Positions 34,362-46,869 of a stretch of 64,000 nucleotides of DNA are shown piece by piece (within the stretch, counting starts at the first letter, position 1; every line of letters starts with the position of its first letter). This DNA comes from Anthopleura xanthogrammica. Taxonomy: Eukaryota; Cnidaria; Anthozoa; Actiniaria; Actiniidae. The translations under genes were made by a program, and so were the position numbers. The notes beneath the pieces are model-generated. The model did not search any database, was not told the origin of the DNA, and worked only from the letters and a program-made list of their open reading frames with translations. Where the stretch lies: the NCBI GenBank assembly GCA_964019055.1, contig OZ025208.1, forward strand, positions 1,593,501 through 1,657,500. The letters are read 5' to 3'.

Positions 34362-35523
34362 CGAAAATTGATCTTGGAAAAGCATTTTAAGGAGTGGTGA
34401 ATACTATAGCCTTCACATGCACAATCAGAAGTACGTTGAACCGTTGTTAACTGTGTCCGATCTCAACACCTTCCTTGTGATCCGTGACAACTTCGATGGT
34501 CACGCAATATTGATATCACAGAACACTTGCATGGAGCTGTCTTGTGTTTTCTGTCTTGTAGTCGAACTTGGGAGACATTCGTCGAAAAAGACGACTTATT
34601 CAATGCCAGGAAGTTCTCATTCCACATTCAGGTTAGCTGATTGCTTCATATGTGTAATAACCGATACATTTTTTAGGGAAAGGTCTTGCCGATTCGGTCT
34701 CTTTTATAATGTAACAGCATCGATTTACCGTCTGGATATTCAATGTAAGCCTATGCCTAAACAGCCTGATACCGTACCAAAACCATGCCAAATGTGATAA
34801 GAATTCTGTCTTGGTGCTTCTTCTCCGTGTTTAAGCACAAAAAATTCTTAAAGAGCTTCTGCACTTAGCTCAAATCAGTGAAATGCTCAAAATCTAAGGT
34901 CATCACATGTCAGCAGCCCGCTTATTTTACTGGAAATGTCCGTTTCACGAGGAAATTTACTGAATATTTTTGAAGCGCTGCCGAAAAAAAAAACCAGAAT
35001 AGTTTTAATGTAGGATTTGAAAACAATATCTAAGCTCTGCTTAGCCAGAATTTTAAGCTAATCGGAGAATGGCCACATATCGAAAATATTTTTTTAAATT
35101 TGGTCATAAAACACAGGTTGATCGGCCAGGTAAAAATCGCTCTTCAAAGAGAGTGTTTTTGAGGGTCAAAGTTATCATTTAGAGCTAAACAAATGCGAGT
35201 TCTAGTCATAAGATGAGAAATACCTATTTTATCGAAATTAAGTGTTTGTTTTGCAAGATTTGTAAACTTTTTGCTCAAGCGAGAGACTTTTTGTGATGGA
35301 CCGTTTTCGGCTCCTCAGACAGCTGATTTTGGGTCTCGAGGCAGAGAAATCGATTTTCTCGTATAATTCGAAAACTACTTAGTATTTTGAAAAATCAACC
35401 CAGGACCTTTTAAAACTCACTAATATCTACCAATAGAGCCAAAATGAAGGTAGATTGATTTTTGAGTTGTGGCCGCACTTTGTCTGTTTTTTCCTGACAT
35501 TGGCTCTTAAGTGTTAGATAATT
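34362..35523 (-). repeat. Right arm of the 7-kb inverted repeat
   Basis: Inverse of 28543-29540, ending AAGTGTTAGATAAT, with an internal insertion of about 165 bp near 35025-35190. The outer sequence repeats AAGTGTTAGATAAT once more at 35525-35538. Confidence 0.85.
34417..34797 (+). CDS. 126-codon ORF of unknown function, right arm copy
   Basis: Mirror of the frame at 29104-29484 with one residue change (QPDTVPKP for QPETVPKP). No recognised domain. An ATG start is present in both copies. Confidence 0.3.
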   Translation: MHNQKYVEPLLTVSDLNTFLVIRDNFDGHAILISQNTCMELSCVFCLVVELGRHSSKKTTYSMPGSSHSTFRLADCFICVITDTFFRERSCRFGLFYNVTASIYRLDIQCKPMPKQPDTVPKPCQM

Positions 35524-36886
35524 GAAGTGTTAGATAATTTAAAAATTGCCCAACAGTTGATAGAACAATAACATGACTTTTGGAGGGCATATTGTTTATT
35601 TGTGATCCGAGTAGCATATACAGGGCCACAAATAAATAATATGCACCACAAAAGTCCTGTCATTATCATTATCATTAATATACAAGACCAAATTATACAA
35701 AGTCTTCAATATCAAAAGTTAGAATTTTAATAAAACATTTTAATTCAAAAATAAAGTTGTTATACATACAAAACAAGAAAACATCAGACGCACGCGCTTT
35801 GAAATGGTTTCCTTAAGATCTGATTGGCTGACAGCAGTCGTAAGACATTCTCTCAACTAATCAGATCGAAGCAGGGCGGTAAATGCATTTGCAGCCCGCG
35901 CGCTTGGCGTTTGGCCCGCTAGACTGAACGTTTTAGTGAGGGCAGTTTAATAGTTGGCCTTGTATATTGATGATAATAACTATCATAATATTGCATAGAT
36001 AGTACGCGCGCTCTCATTGGCTAATTAACTCACAAATGAAATTTTCTCTACTACATTTTAACTCTAAACTCTGCACAAATTGGGCAAATTCTGTTTTTCA
36101 AGATTAGTTTTAATTATTTGTAGTAAATTTTTATTCAATAAAGTTTTGTTTTTTTCAGATACAAAGACACAAACTCGGCACAAAATATGCCTATTGTATT
36201 GTTGAAATTTTCGGCCGGCATTGTCGGATATTCTTGACTAGCTATCCTTTTAGTTTACACGCCCTCTTGAACAATTTGTTATAAACTAAAACTCTCCATG
36301 ATATTCAAACCAAAGACATACACTATCCAACTAGAATGGTGTTCTGAAAAGGATATGGAAGTAAAAGTCGAGGAAATACCTTGCGAAATGCTAGATTAAG
36401 TCCTCCGAAAAGATTTTTCGCCGACGCAACTTCTAGTTCAGATCGAAAAGTGGCGAAAACTACGGCTGGGAAACCTGATTTTACTTAGAAATTAAATAGA
36501 AAGGTTCTAATATGTCCCTCAAATGACCGAATGCCAATATGGCCGCCACTTCACTATTATGATTTTTTAAATTCATATTTTAGTTGACCACTATATTAAA
36601 GATTAGAATGACATCAACAAAGTTAGAAAGTTTGAGACAAAAATACGAAATTCTTGAGAAGTTATGAGAATTTTAATAATATGAAAAACACCACAACGAG
36701 GCTAGCAAGGAAACAAATCACTGAAGACATACAAATCACTGTAAATTTGATTTCAAATAGCTTCGTTTGAATTATATTTATAGCAATGAAACTTTAAAAA
36801 AGTAACTATTTCTGCTTGGTCTTTCTGATGGTGTTGCTTATTTTTTAAGATTAGGTTTTTATTTCTGAAAGTCAATAGCGGCCATA
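35524..36886. other. Spacer with two small inverted elements
   Basis: An imperfect hairpin of about 95 bp lies at 35568-35663 (ATGACTTTTGGAGGGCATAT paired with ATATGCACCACAAAAGTCCT). A second inverted pair, AATATACAAGACCAA at 35677 and TTGGCCTTGTATATT at 35954, bounds a possible MITE at 35668-35983. The rest (35984-36886) holds nothing I can name. Confidence 0.5.
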
Positions 36887-37990
36887 TTGCTATTGATGCT
36901 CCTGAACTGGTTCGAGAACTATTTAAATGGTCGTTCTCAAAGAGTTGTGGTCGACGGTGTTGCATCTTCCTGGGCTCCAGTCACCTCCGGAGTACCTCAA
37001 GGCAGCATCCTGGGTCCTCTTCTTTTTGTCATGTTTATTAACGATCTTCCTAATGTCATCCCCAAGGAAACCACGGCTGCTATGTACGCTGACGACACCA
37101 AGATATTCCATAAAATTACTTCCAATGGTGACTGCGAATGCAATGAGAATGCAATGTCTGGTCTTAACGCTTGGAGCTTGAACAACAACATGAAATTCAA
37201 TGGCTCCAAGTGTAAGCTGCTGACAGTGACACGCAAGAAAAGTCCGATCCTGCATGATTACCACCTTGGCGCAGACGTAATCCAACGTGCACAAGAGGAA
37301 AAAGATCTTGGAGTCACCATCACAAGTAACCTTAACTGGGAAAAGCATATCAGAACCATCACAGCCAAAGCTAACAAGCTTCTTGGTATGCTCAAGAGGA
37401 CATGCCCTCAACTGACCGATGCAAGATGTAGAAGAACACTATACCTAGCACATGTAAAATCACAGCTAGTGACTGCTTCTGAGGTTTGGTCACCCAGCCT
37501 ATCAAAACTAAAAGAGCAGATCGAAAGAGTCCAACGACGTGCCACCAGATGGATCCTCAGGACCAAGATTGGGGAAACCCCTTACAAAGAAAGATTAAAG
37601 AACTTGAACTTACTCCCTCTCTGCTATGACAGAGAGATAAAGAACTTGATGTTCTTTTATAAATCATTATATGGACAGACCAACCTTAATGTTCACGATT
37701 TTGTCAAATTCTCCAAACATAGACGCACTCGTCTTACTAAAAATCCCGGTATCATTCTTGAAACATCACTTTGTAAAACCACCACATTTAAAGCATCTTA
37801 CTTTAATAGGATAGTTTGCCTTTGGAACACCAGCTGTAAAGAGGCGCCAACTAGTGTTTTTTCTAGTCACTCTCAATTTAAATCTTTTCTAAGGCATAAG
37901 TACTTTTCTTTGCTTGAGGACACATTTGATGTTGATCTGACATGTACTTGGTCATTAGTTCGTAAGTGTCCTTGTCATCGTACTCGATAA
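36887..37990 (+). pseudogene. 5'-truncated LINE reverse transcriptase
   Basis: An open frame of 367 codons starts inside the RT domain: NWFENYLNGRSQ, GVPQGSILGPLLF, INDLPN, then the catalytic MYADDTK. It continues through K-DLGVTI, the thumb (RTLYLAHVKSQL, VQRRATRWIL) and a C-terminal region ending KCPCHRTR. The style is CR1/Jockey-group. The endonuclease and the first half of RT are missing, as usual for 5'-truncated LINE insertions. The 3' UTR probably runs to about 38250, ending near AATAAAATTGA. There are no internal stops. Confidence 0.82.
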
Positions 37991-39078
37991 TTACTGAATC
38001 TCAGGGACTTTGTTTGTCTGAACTCCAGTGATTATGTTTGATTGATATTAATAGATCTTAGTTCAGTAGTTATCAAATTTTTACTATAACTGAATTAATT
38101 TTCCAAGTTGTTTCATTTTTTCTATTTATATTAGAAGTTAGTCAAAAGGAAATGCCTAGCATGGGACTTAGAGTCCCGTTCGCACTTTCCTCATTTGGGT
38201 AGTACTATGTATAATTTCCTAATTCTGTAATTTTTCTTTTCACTGATACCCAATAAAATTGATCTGAAACTCTATTGGTATTCGGTCTATAAAACTTACC
38301 CAAGTAAAGTGGTTTGCTTTGATGTAGATGTGCAAATGAGGGCGACAATAAATCTGAGTGTTGTTTTTGAAGTAGCGCTTGCATGATCCAAAACTACGCA
38401 CATAACGTGTAGTCAGATATCCCAAATTTCTTTGAAACATTTTCACGTTTACATCTTTTTTATGATTTCTTTTCCAGGATAATTTCGTGAAAACTACTTT
38501 GTCAGACTTGTCTTTGCGAATAGAAAAAGTTGAATGTGATTCGCTTGTTTGCCATAGTTTGGATGTTTGGAGAATTTTAATTTTGATCAGAAAATAAAAC
38601 ATTTTTGTAATCTTAAAATATCTTCTGCTATATCATAAAAGCAATAGAAACTAAGTTCTTATGACCCTACCGGTGAAATAGAGCACTTTGGAGAAACACT
38701 CGGCTAGTGATTTTTAAACTTTTCGCGTGTTGGCGGGCTGCATTGTTTTCGGCGCTCAGTGTATTGTTGATGACTAAGATTTTTTAAATAATTTTTTGTG
38801 GAATTGTTTTGGCTTTCAAAACCGGGCTTTTCCGCTACTAGTGGTCTATCAATAATAGGCAACTATTAGCTCAGCCAATCAGAGCGCAGGATTTGTGATA
38901 GACCGTTAGTAGGTTTATAATAAAGTGTATTAGTCTATTGTCTATTTCACGGGTTTAGTGATTTCACTCTAGTAATAGTTATAACAATACTAATGATGAT
39001 AATAATTTCATGATTACCTCGGGATCCATTGTTTCCAAAGGGATGTTAAACCACTAACATCCCTCTGCATGAAATTAG
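37991..39078. other. LINE 3' UTR, then unassigned sequence
   Basis: 37991-38260 is probably the LINE 3' UTR. Between 38844 and 38906 a short inverted pair GGTCTATCA/TGATAGACC flanks about 50 bp. No gene. Confidence 0.4.
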
Positions 39079-39541
39079 CGATGAGGGAGATTTAGTCTAA
39101 ATTTCCCTTATGATTATATTTATGAGGGATAATTATTTAGTCTTAATCTGAATCTGAATCTGAATCTGAATCTGAATCTGAATCTGAATCTGAATCTGAA
39201 TCTGAATCTGAATCTGAATCTGAATCTGAATCTGAATCTGAATCTGAATCTGAATCTGAATCTGAATCTGAATCTGAATCTGAATCTGAATCTGAATCTG
39301 AATCTGAATCTGAATCTGAATCTGAATCTGAATCTGAATCTGAATCTGAATCTGAATCTGAATCTGAATCTGAATCTGAATCTGAATCTGAATCTGAATC
39401 TGAATCTGAATCTGAATCTGAATCTGAATCTGAATCTGAATCTGAATCTGAATCTGAATCTGAATCTGAATCTGAATCTGAATCTGAATCTGAATCATGC
39501 TTATATTCATGAGGGATATTTAGACTAAATATCCCTCATAT
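39079..39541. mobile_element. Hairpin MITE with an internal hexanucleotide array
   Basis: Both flanks of the (AATCTG)n array carry GAGGGA-TATTTAG-type inverted repeats: GAGGGAGATTTAGTCTAAAT on the left, GAGGGATATTTAGACTAAAT on the right. The right copy is itself a near-perfect palindrome. Another small hairpin (AGGGATGTTAAACCACTAAC) precedes it at 39041. Confidence 0.6.
39144..39495. repeat. (AATCTG)n, about 58 units
   Basis: Perfect hexanucleotide array. The minus strand reads Gln-Ile without stops, which is not coding evidence. Confidence 0.98.
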
Positions 39542-40075
39542 AACAATCAATGGGACCATGAGTTGCAAACTCATACTTGACACAATGACTCACTATACTA
39601 GACACTGCTCAAAACCCTAGCACTTGTGGGACCCATTGAGTAGTCGTTGTGCGTGCGCTCACCACATCTCGACTCTGTCTTACGATTTGTTATGTAATGA
39701 GTTCTCGGCATTCTTGAGCTAAGTGCAATAAATAATGGCTTTGTACACAGGCAACAAAGAAATTTCATGTTCACGATAGTACAATCAAGGCTGTTTGAAA
39801 AAAAGACTGTAATTCATTCCGCTCTAGGTTAACCAAAGTGAACTATATTTCGGGTTATTTCCCTCGGTAATCATAATATTACAAAGGAATAGCATCACAT
39901 TTCGGGTGAGTAGTGATAAAACGTTTAGTAAAAGACTTCAGCAAAAATTCCCCCACGTTTTCCAGGATATTTAACCATTAATCACCCTGATGCAATGCTC
40001 TTGCTTATAATAATAAAATAAGATCAGTGGAAGGGTCGATGAATCGGTGAATGGATAACCACCATATCTACTGAC
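39542..40075. other. Intron sequence; no gene
   Basis: No elements or frames of note. The last bases before exon 3 (GGATAACCACCATATCTACT) resemble the sequence beside exon 5. Confidence 0.4.
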
Positions 40076-40217
40076 CTTGCTTCAGTTCATATACTTCCAC
40101 ACGTAGTGCCTTCTCGCTATAATACTTTGTTGGTATAAACCTGATAAACCTGGCGTCAACTGGACTGTCTAGGATATTCCTCTTCACAGTATTCCGATCT
40201 ACATTACCAGGAAAAAG
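40076..40217 (-). CDS. Exon 3: C-terminal half of discoidin domain 1
   Basis: Acceptor TTTTTCATCAG|C in phase 0 and donor CAAG|GTCAGT in phase 1. It encodes LFPGNVDRNTVK, then LDSPVDARFIRFIPTKY and ALRVEVYELKQ, the closing strands of an F5/8 type C domain. It joins exon 2 in frame, and its donor phase fits exon 4. Confidence 0.88.
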
Positions 40218-41393
40218 CTGATGAAAAAGAAAATAGTTATGGAAAAGAAGAAAAAAACAGAACTACGAATTAATGTTCACGTGAGTGTTATATGAATAAC
40301 TTTGAAATAACTATACAATAAGTACAATTTATTATATAACTTAAAAAATCTGATTGGCTGAGAGGAGTGTTATTTATTCCTAATAGTGTAATATTAAGGT
40401 CTTGAAAGTTTGATTTTAAAAAAATGGCGGAGATATTTCCCTAAATAAGATAATTATTTGAGTCTACAAGCAAAAACATAAACGTAAAACACGAACACAT
40501 AACGAGCAAAATAATTTTGCTTGGAAGACCGAACGTTTGAAAAGTTGGCTTTCATCAATGGAATCGCGTGCAAAAAGAAGGCATTATTTCAGCCAGAAAC
40601 TTGAAAATCGATTGGAAATTTTCCTCTGCGAAAGAAGAAAACACTAGAAGTAAACAACCACACAAACATGCTTTTGTTGAAGATCTCCTGATGAAGATAA
40701 GCATATCAGACAGCAGTTCATCCCAGATATTCAAGTAAATTTATTAGGTCATATTATAAACAAATAATAGCATGGTATATTTCACACACAAATAAATGAA
40801 GTATAAAATCAAATTTTGAATAATATAAAATCTATAATCAAACATTGCACTGCTACAGTAAGAAAGTGAAATGCTGCGAACATGAGAAACGTTATTTATG
40901 CGACATAAATGTATTCTACGCACAGCACTGATGAGAATACTGTTAATAATGTGTTCGTAATATTGCATACAAAGGAATCTAAAATACACTGAAATCATAA
41001 CAAGACGTACTTAGTACCATGGTATAAAAATAGCATGTTCTGACATCGAGGGACCACTTCAGAGCCTCCAGAAAGTGTTTGAATGCAACGAGTAAGGTTA
41101 AAAGAAGTTTAATATTGATTTTTTTGGCTCGCGGGCGACCGAACAAGTGTAGCACTTTAAGTAGAAAGTGTGGATAACACGTGCAAAATCGTAAATTATT
41201 CAACCAAACAGAGCAAAATATTTTATTGATACGCAGACACAGAGAACTGTAATACACAGAATGTAAGCTTCAATATATTAGTACTAACTTCGACTGGTAG
41301 TATAGGCATTCCTTTTAATCATCTTCGATTTAAATAAACCCTTGAAGAAAGTAGGCGGTTTTTATATAATAAGAAATTGGCAGTAGGTTTAAC
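40218..41393. other. Intron sequence; no gene
   Basis: Minus-strand frames at 40744-41257 lack domains and are compositionally like intron. Nothing supported. Confidence 0.4.
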
Positions 41394-42012
41394 TTAGTTA
41401 TTATCACTCCACTTAAGGTTAAGGATATACTTGGTAGCCCTTCTTTGGACGCATTCTAGCTTAGAAATATTTCCTATGGACTGTGGAGCCCACAATTCGC
41501 TTGCATAATCTAAATGAGATCTTACATAAGCTAAATATAACGATCTTCTTGTATTAGAATCAAAACTAGAAGGGCTATGCCTACGCAGGAAACCCAACAT
41601 ACGATAACATTTAGAGATAACATTAATTTGTGTGTTCCATTTCAAATCACTCGATAACACTACATCTTTCTGAGACGATACATGGACTAAAGAGTCAGTG
41701 CCTATTTGATAAACATGATCAATAGGGTTCTTTTTGCGTGTTACAGATAGAACTTCACATTTAGTTGTGTTAAAGCGTAGTTTTCAATCTTCACTCCAGC
41801 TTTTTAGATTGTCCAGGTCATCTTGTAGAGAGGTACAATCATCAGGGCAGGCTACGACTTTAGAACACTTAGAATCATCAGCAAATAGTGCCAAGGTGTT
41901 GTCAACAAATGAAGGTAGATCATTTACATAAAGTAGAAAAAGAAGTGGCCCAATTATGCTCCCCTGGGGAACTCCTGATAACACTGGAAGACTGCTTGAT
42001 GTCGCACCCTGT
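41394..42012 (-). pseudogene. LINE reverse transcriptase fragment, broken
   Basis: Two pieces in the same order on the minus strand. The first has LSGVPQGSIIGPLLFLLYVN and LFADDSKC (catalytic FADD). After a stop near 41784 come a T-K-C-E-V-L-S-V-T-R-K-K segment, then WNTQINVISKCYRML, SLYLAYVRSHLDYA and VQRRATKYIL. It is related in style to the RT at 36.9-38.0 kb but a different subfamily. Both ends are truncated. Confidence 0.8.
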
Positions 42013-45000
42013 ACAATAAGTCATTGAATGCTTATTTTAACATGCTCATTTCTGGCATCATTTTTGAGCTACTCTTAGATTTTGTGATTGACAAGGTCAC
42101 GTGACCAGGCCCTGCAAAGGTCCTATTGAGAGTCTATATCTCAATGAAGGTAAAGATATTTTTCCTTCAAATGTAAAAGCAATATTAATTTCAGGAGAAG
42201 CTCTTACGATAAGCGATACTCTCTTTGTATCTCCCAAGTATCACAACTATTCCAACATATTGAAACTAGTTAGTGTCAGTCAAATATCTTGGGTAGATAG
42301 AGTTTGTAGAGTTTTGTGAAGGTGGGATTCGTACCTGGAAATCATATAGAATTGAACCCGGAAAACGTATATCATCCAAAGATCTACAACTACCCGCCTA
42401 GTCACAGATTCCATCACTGGCTATATAATTAAAACGAACGACAGTCAATATTTACATAAATCAATTCTAAAGATCCAAAAACCACTGAATCAGTAGGAAC
42501 GTAGGAAGCACCCGGTACATCATTGGGGGATGGAGGAGGCAGACGCACCCCCCCTCGCTACGCCACTGGAGCTGTTTACCTGTCCTGAAGAAGAATGCAC
42601 GATGACTTTCTTAAGACATTATTCCCTTGGGTAGCATTTAGATTGCGGAAAACACCAGTTTGCTCTGGTGAGCGACGGACTATTTTCGAAAAGCGGCACT
42701 TAGAACGCAGGAAGTACCATTTCTGAAAACCATATTTTAAGAATTTGGTGGGGAGAATGAACCCGGAAGTCCTCTTCCTTCGTTTTGCATAGCCAGCGGT
42801 AAGGTTTTAAGCTCCTCCCCTTTCTCAGATTCCTGGATCCGTTCCTGAAAAAGAAGAGACTTCCAAATCCAGACCCAAAACCGGCGAACATTGATTATGC
42901 TGCTTACGAACTAAAAAACGTCAAAATGCAGAAAATTTAAAGAAAAAGTGAACTGTCAATAAACACTGGAAAAATCGATCGATTAAAGCACGCATTGGTC
43001 TTCGACACGTATAACATTTATAATCTGCAGGCGCGGATCCAAACGGGTTTACACCGTTTTTCGGAAAATGATCAAAATTTTCAAAGAACTAGCATTGATA
43101 TACCTCTTTTATTTCTACAGTTCTCATTAAAAGTTCTGATTCAACACAATACTTTGTTTATGATTATATGTTACTTCTATTCCCTGCCAATGATAACAAC
43201 TTTATTCCTGCAGTCTAAATATACCAGCCAGCTAGCTGTCTCTCCAGTCCTTAGGGATATAGTATAGCCGAACATTCGAAGTATGTACCTGTATTATTGC
43301 ATATTTATGAACTGCTTTTTCGATGATTTGTATACTATACCGCGACGGACAAATGGTAGGCATTTGCGTGCCCGTGAACTGACACGCCAACTAAGCCCCC
43401 ATACATTTGAAAACGCTCTTTAGAGTGGAGACATTTTTAAACGAACCCTTATCAAGGAATTAAAAAAACATTACAGCTTTTTATGACTTTAAATGACTGT
43501 ACAACCAGTTCCCAAACTCCTTATTTCAGCGACTGAAATTCAGAACGTTTTCCCTAGCTAACCGGCTTTTGAAGGATAAAATCGAGCGATTGATTTTAGA
43601 GCGACATACATTTGCTATTGATTGGAACGACTTTATGCCCGATTGAACTTTGGACTCTATCCCACAATGAAATAGAAGTTAGAAACAAAGATCGAGTACT
43701 TTCCTAATAGAACAGTTGATTATTAACAAATATATCTCATGACCTTTCGGTACACGAAAAGTCCAGTGTCTTTGTGTCAGTGCTGGCGTGGTTTAATGTT
43801 GATGTTTGGTTCGCTATTGCACAATATCATAGCTGTAGAAAGCGATAGTACAAGGACAAGGCACATGTTTTTAATAAATGGAATCTTTGTTGATTAACGT
43901 TTGTTTTTTTGTTCACTTGTTGGGAGCGCTGTGAGCTTCTGCAACTCTGCTCATCGGATACGTTGAGTTTGTAATGAGGAATTTTATCTGAATCGGAGTA
44001 TTGGGTGGAAACGTACATTGCAACGCGTTAGATCCAAAAATGACTTTCATTTCTCGCCGTCTCGGGTTTGTGATCGAACGGACCGGTTTTTCGATTTTTC
44101 TCGGTGACAATTTATTATCGAAAAAATAAACCCATCACGTTGACATGTTCACTAATACCTAACTCTGAGCCAAAAATATAAAAAAATCAGGTTATTTTCA
44201 CTGTTGCTAGTCGGAAATAGAGTCAGTGGCAGGTCACGCGTAAAATCGCCAGTGAAAACCGCTCGTCTCGCAAAATCGGAAAATTGCGCTTCACTACCAA
44301 TATAAATTACCTATTACGTCATATGCAACTCATTGGTTCAGAGTCTACACCATGGTAACGTGACTACTCTCCTCCAAACAGGTTATTTCAGTGTGATTGA
44401 CAGTGTCATAATGATGGACAGAGTAGCTAGACAGCGTCGCAAGATATCTATCAAGAAGTACGTATTTCAAGCGTAGTTAGTGTCGCAATTCCTTCGTGGC
44501 TTCATTTTTGAGGCATTCCGTTTCCAAATAGCCAGTAACTTCGTTCCGAAGTCGTGACGACATCAGTAACAGTTACACACAATACAAAGTACTCCGTCCA
44601 ACCCCCGAGAAATGCCTTTTTACTTGTTTTTCTTCTATAGTGCTTGAATTATTTTCATTTGGTGATTTTCATTTCACTATATCCCAATTTTTTGGGGGAG
44701 GGGGGAGGTTATAAGCAAACTGCAATGCAATGAATCAGTGTAGGAGTCGTAAGAAAAAAGGAAACCTTTCAATTCTTTTGATTCCGCTTCTGACGCTCTT
44801 GTGACTCACATTTCAGACTCCGTTTTCTGCTTTTCACCTCGCCATAAGCTACTTCCGACTCCGATTCCGAGTCGGATTCCGTTGCAAGTGAAAACCAGGC
44901 TTGAAAGCTTACAAGATATTTTATGAATAGGACGTTTGCATAATGACTTCATTTGAACACCACTACCAGAATGCTTCGCGGATCTTATTTCATATCCAAA

Positions 45001-45366
45001 TTTGCATTTCCCCATGAAAACAGTAGGACAATTGGTGCTAATGAAATGAACATAAGAAAGTCTCCAAGGGATTCTGCTAATCCAGTATTAGCGGCTGAAA
45101 TCCGAGAAACTAATAACGATTGATACACAGGAGACGCCGCCGGGAATGCATTAACGTACTGGAATATATTGGAGGTACAAACGAGATCGACTTATCGAAG
45201 TTTGTGTCTGAGACATATGTAGACCTCTTAGGAGGAGTTGTTAATATTTTGTATACATTTATTATGATATATATTATTGGCTGTGGAAAAAGAAAGAAAT
45301 GATCGCTTCCTAGCTTTTCAAAAACTCTTATGAATGAGTATAAGCCCAGGGCTTATAACTGGGTTC
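42013..45366. other. Intron sequence; no gene
   Basis: Contains a GTGGGATTCGTACCTGG stretch at 42323 that looks slightly tRNA-like but is not one, short poly(C)/poly(G) runs (42551, 44695) and unremarkable frames. No transposon ends were found. Confidence 0.4.
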
Positions 45367-45375
45367 TTACGACAT

Positions 45376-46280
45376 CAGAGGAGGGTCCAGGGTTATCCAA
45401 TGATGCATTGCGCTTACCAATTGTAAACATTGAACCGTCTCGGTGTTGAAGTATAGAATACAAAGTCGTTTTTAAAGCCATGATTAACCAACAAAATCGT
45501 GAACAACGAAAGTAGGGTAAACTTATGTTGTTTTTTAACAATCCTACTTATGTTTACACCAAAAGGTAATAATATTTTTGGAATGGCTCATGAAAGATTT
45601 GATATTTTAGGAAGGGGACTTGATACGCTTCAAGTATTCGAGTGTCAGATGTTGTAGGCAAAACGCTTATTTCTCAGGAATTATACGAGTATTTTTCGTT
45701 TCAATACCATCATATCTTAGCTTAAGAGTTAATTCATACTCGTATATGAAAGTACTCCAAAGTACTCCATGTTTTAGATGAGTTTAGGACCTCTGAAAAT
45801 AGCCATTTTTTAACACTTCACGAAGAACTGAACATTGGAAATGTATAAATAATATACGGACATTCAGTAAAATCACTGTATATTTTACACAAACGACAAG
45901 AAAAGTAATAAATATACAACTTATCCGTACATTAGATGCTGAAATAAGTTAAAAAGCGCTGGGATACGCACTTTGTTGAACAACGTGTCCATCGAACAGT
46001 TGTCACTCGTCTCTTTCTCTCAAATTTATCCGTATATAACTAGAGGAATAAGTCTTAAAACAACTTCGACTCCTTCCAGGCCGGGAATAGAAGCAGAAAC
46101 ATCGTCTTTCGATACACAGAGAACGTTAAATAAAGAAAAACTCTGTAAAAGATAACGGGTATGTAGCAACTGGTTGATCTTCACTCAAAGCCAGCTCAAA
46201 CAAAGTGATGACGTCACGAAAGAATTGATAATATACTATGAAACGCAATGCATCATGGGATAACCCTGGACCCTCCTCTG
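45376..46280. mobile_element. 905-bp element, CAGAGGAGGG family, copy 2
   Basis: Same tips as 29664-30475 and a perfect 9-bp target duplication TTACGACAT (45367-45375, 46281-46289). It carries about 105 bp more than copy 1, inserted near 45857-45970. A TGACGTCA site lies near 46209 in this copy, and one is also present near 30405 in copy 1. Confidence 0.87.
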
Positions 46281-46553
46281 TTACGACATTTAAAATCGGC
46301 AAATTTACTTTATATCGTAACCTTTTTTTTCGTGAAATGAAAACATCAATCAATTGTTTTCTACAATTTCCAATGCGCTCAAGAAAATACCGTTTCCAGT
46401 TCCCAGTTTTCAACTTTTAAATTTTAAACTTTTCCATAGCAATAAAGTACAGGACATGTAAGTGTGGAATTTTTTTTATTTTTTTATTTTATGTAAATTT
46501 TTAGTATTTCGCATAGTAGATGGATAAAGAACTGGGAATACCTGTGTTCTTAC

Positions 46554-46861
46554 CTTTACTTTACCACCACTTTGGTACATAGTCCAATTGTTATTGTCAA
46601 TAGATGTTGATATCTTGTATTCTGTTGTCCATCCATACCACATAGTGTGACCCTGTGTGGCTAGAGCATGAATAACATACACTTCACCCAAGTCTATCTG
46701 TAGATAGTCATTAGGGTCAGTATTGGTCTTTGGTACCCATCCCCCGTTTCCATTCAGTCGTGCATAGTGTGGATCGATAAAGTAAGAATATGTTGAGCTT
46801 GCCGTGAATCTGTCATCTGGTATGATGCTCCTGTTAGATACACCAATGGGGTACAGATTAC
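46554..46861 (-). CDS. Exon 2: N-terminal half of discoidin domain 1
   Basis: Acceptor TTTTCTTTCTACAG|G in phase 1 and donor AAG|GTAAGA in phase 0. It encodes 102 codons after the split Arg: NLYPIGVSNRSIIPDD, FTASSTYS, DYLQIDLGEVYVIHALATQ, YKISTSIDNNNW. F5/8 type C domains bind carbohydrate, phospholipid or protein ligands through loops at one end. The cysteine pair that usually ties the domain ends is absent. Exon 4 is a close duplicate. Confidence 0.9.
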
Positions 46862-46869
46862 CTGTAGAA

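Noticed and set aside
28543..35523. Polinton/Maverick transposon with long TIRs
   Set aside because: None of the expected genes (polymerase B, integrase, packaging ATPase, capsid) is present between the arms.
39133..39510. Poly(Gln-Ile) frame
   Set aside because: Direct translation of the (AATCTG)n array.
42320..42420. tRNA-like GTGGGATTCGTACC stretch
   Set aside because: No matching D-arm, anticodon arm or acceptor stem can be drawn.
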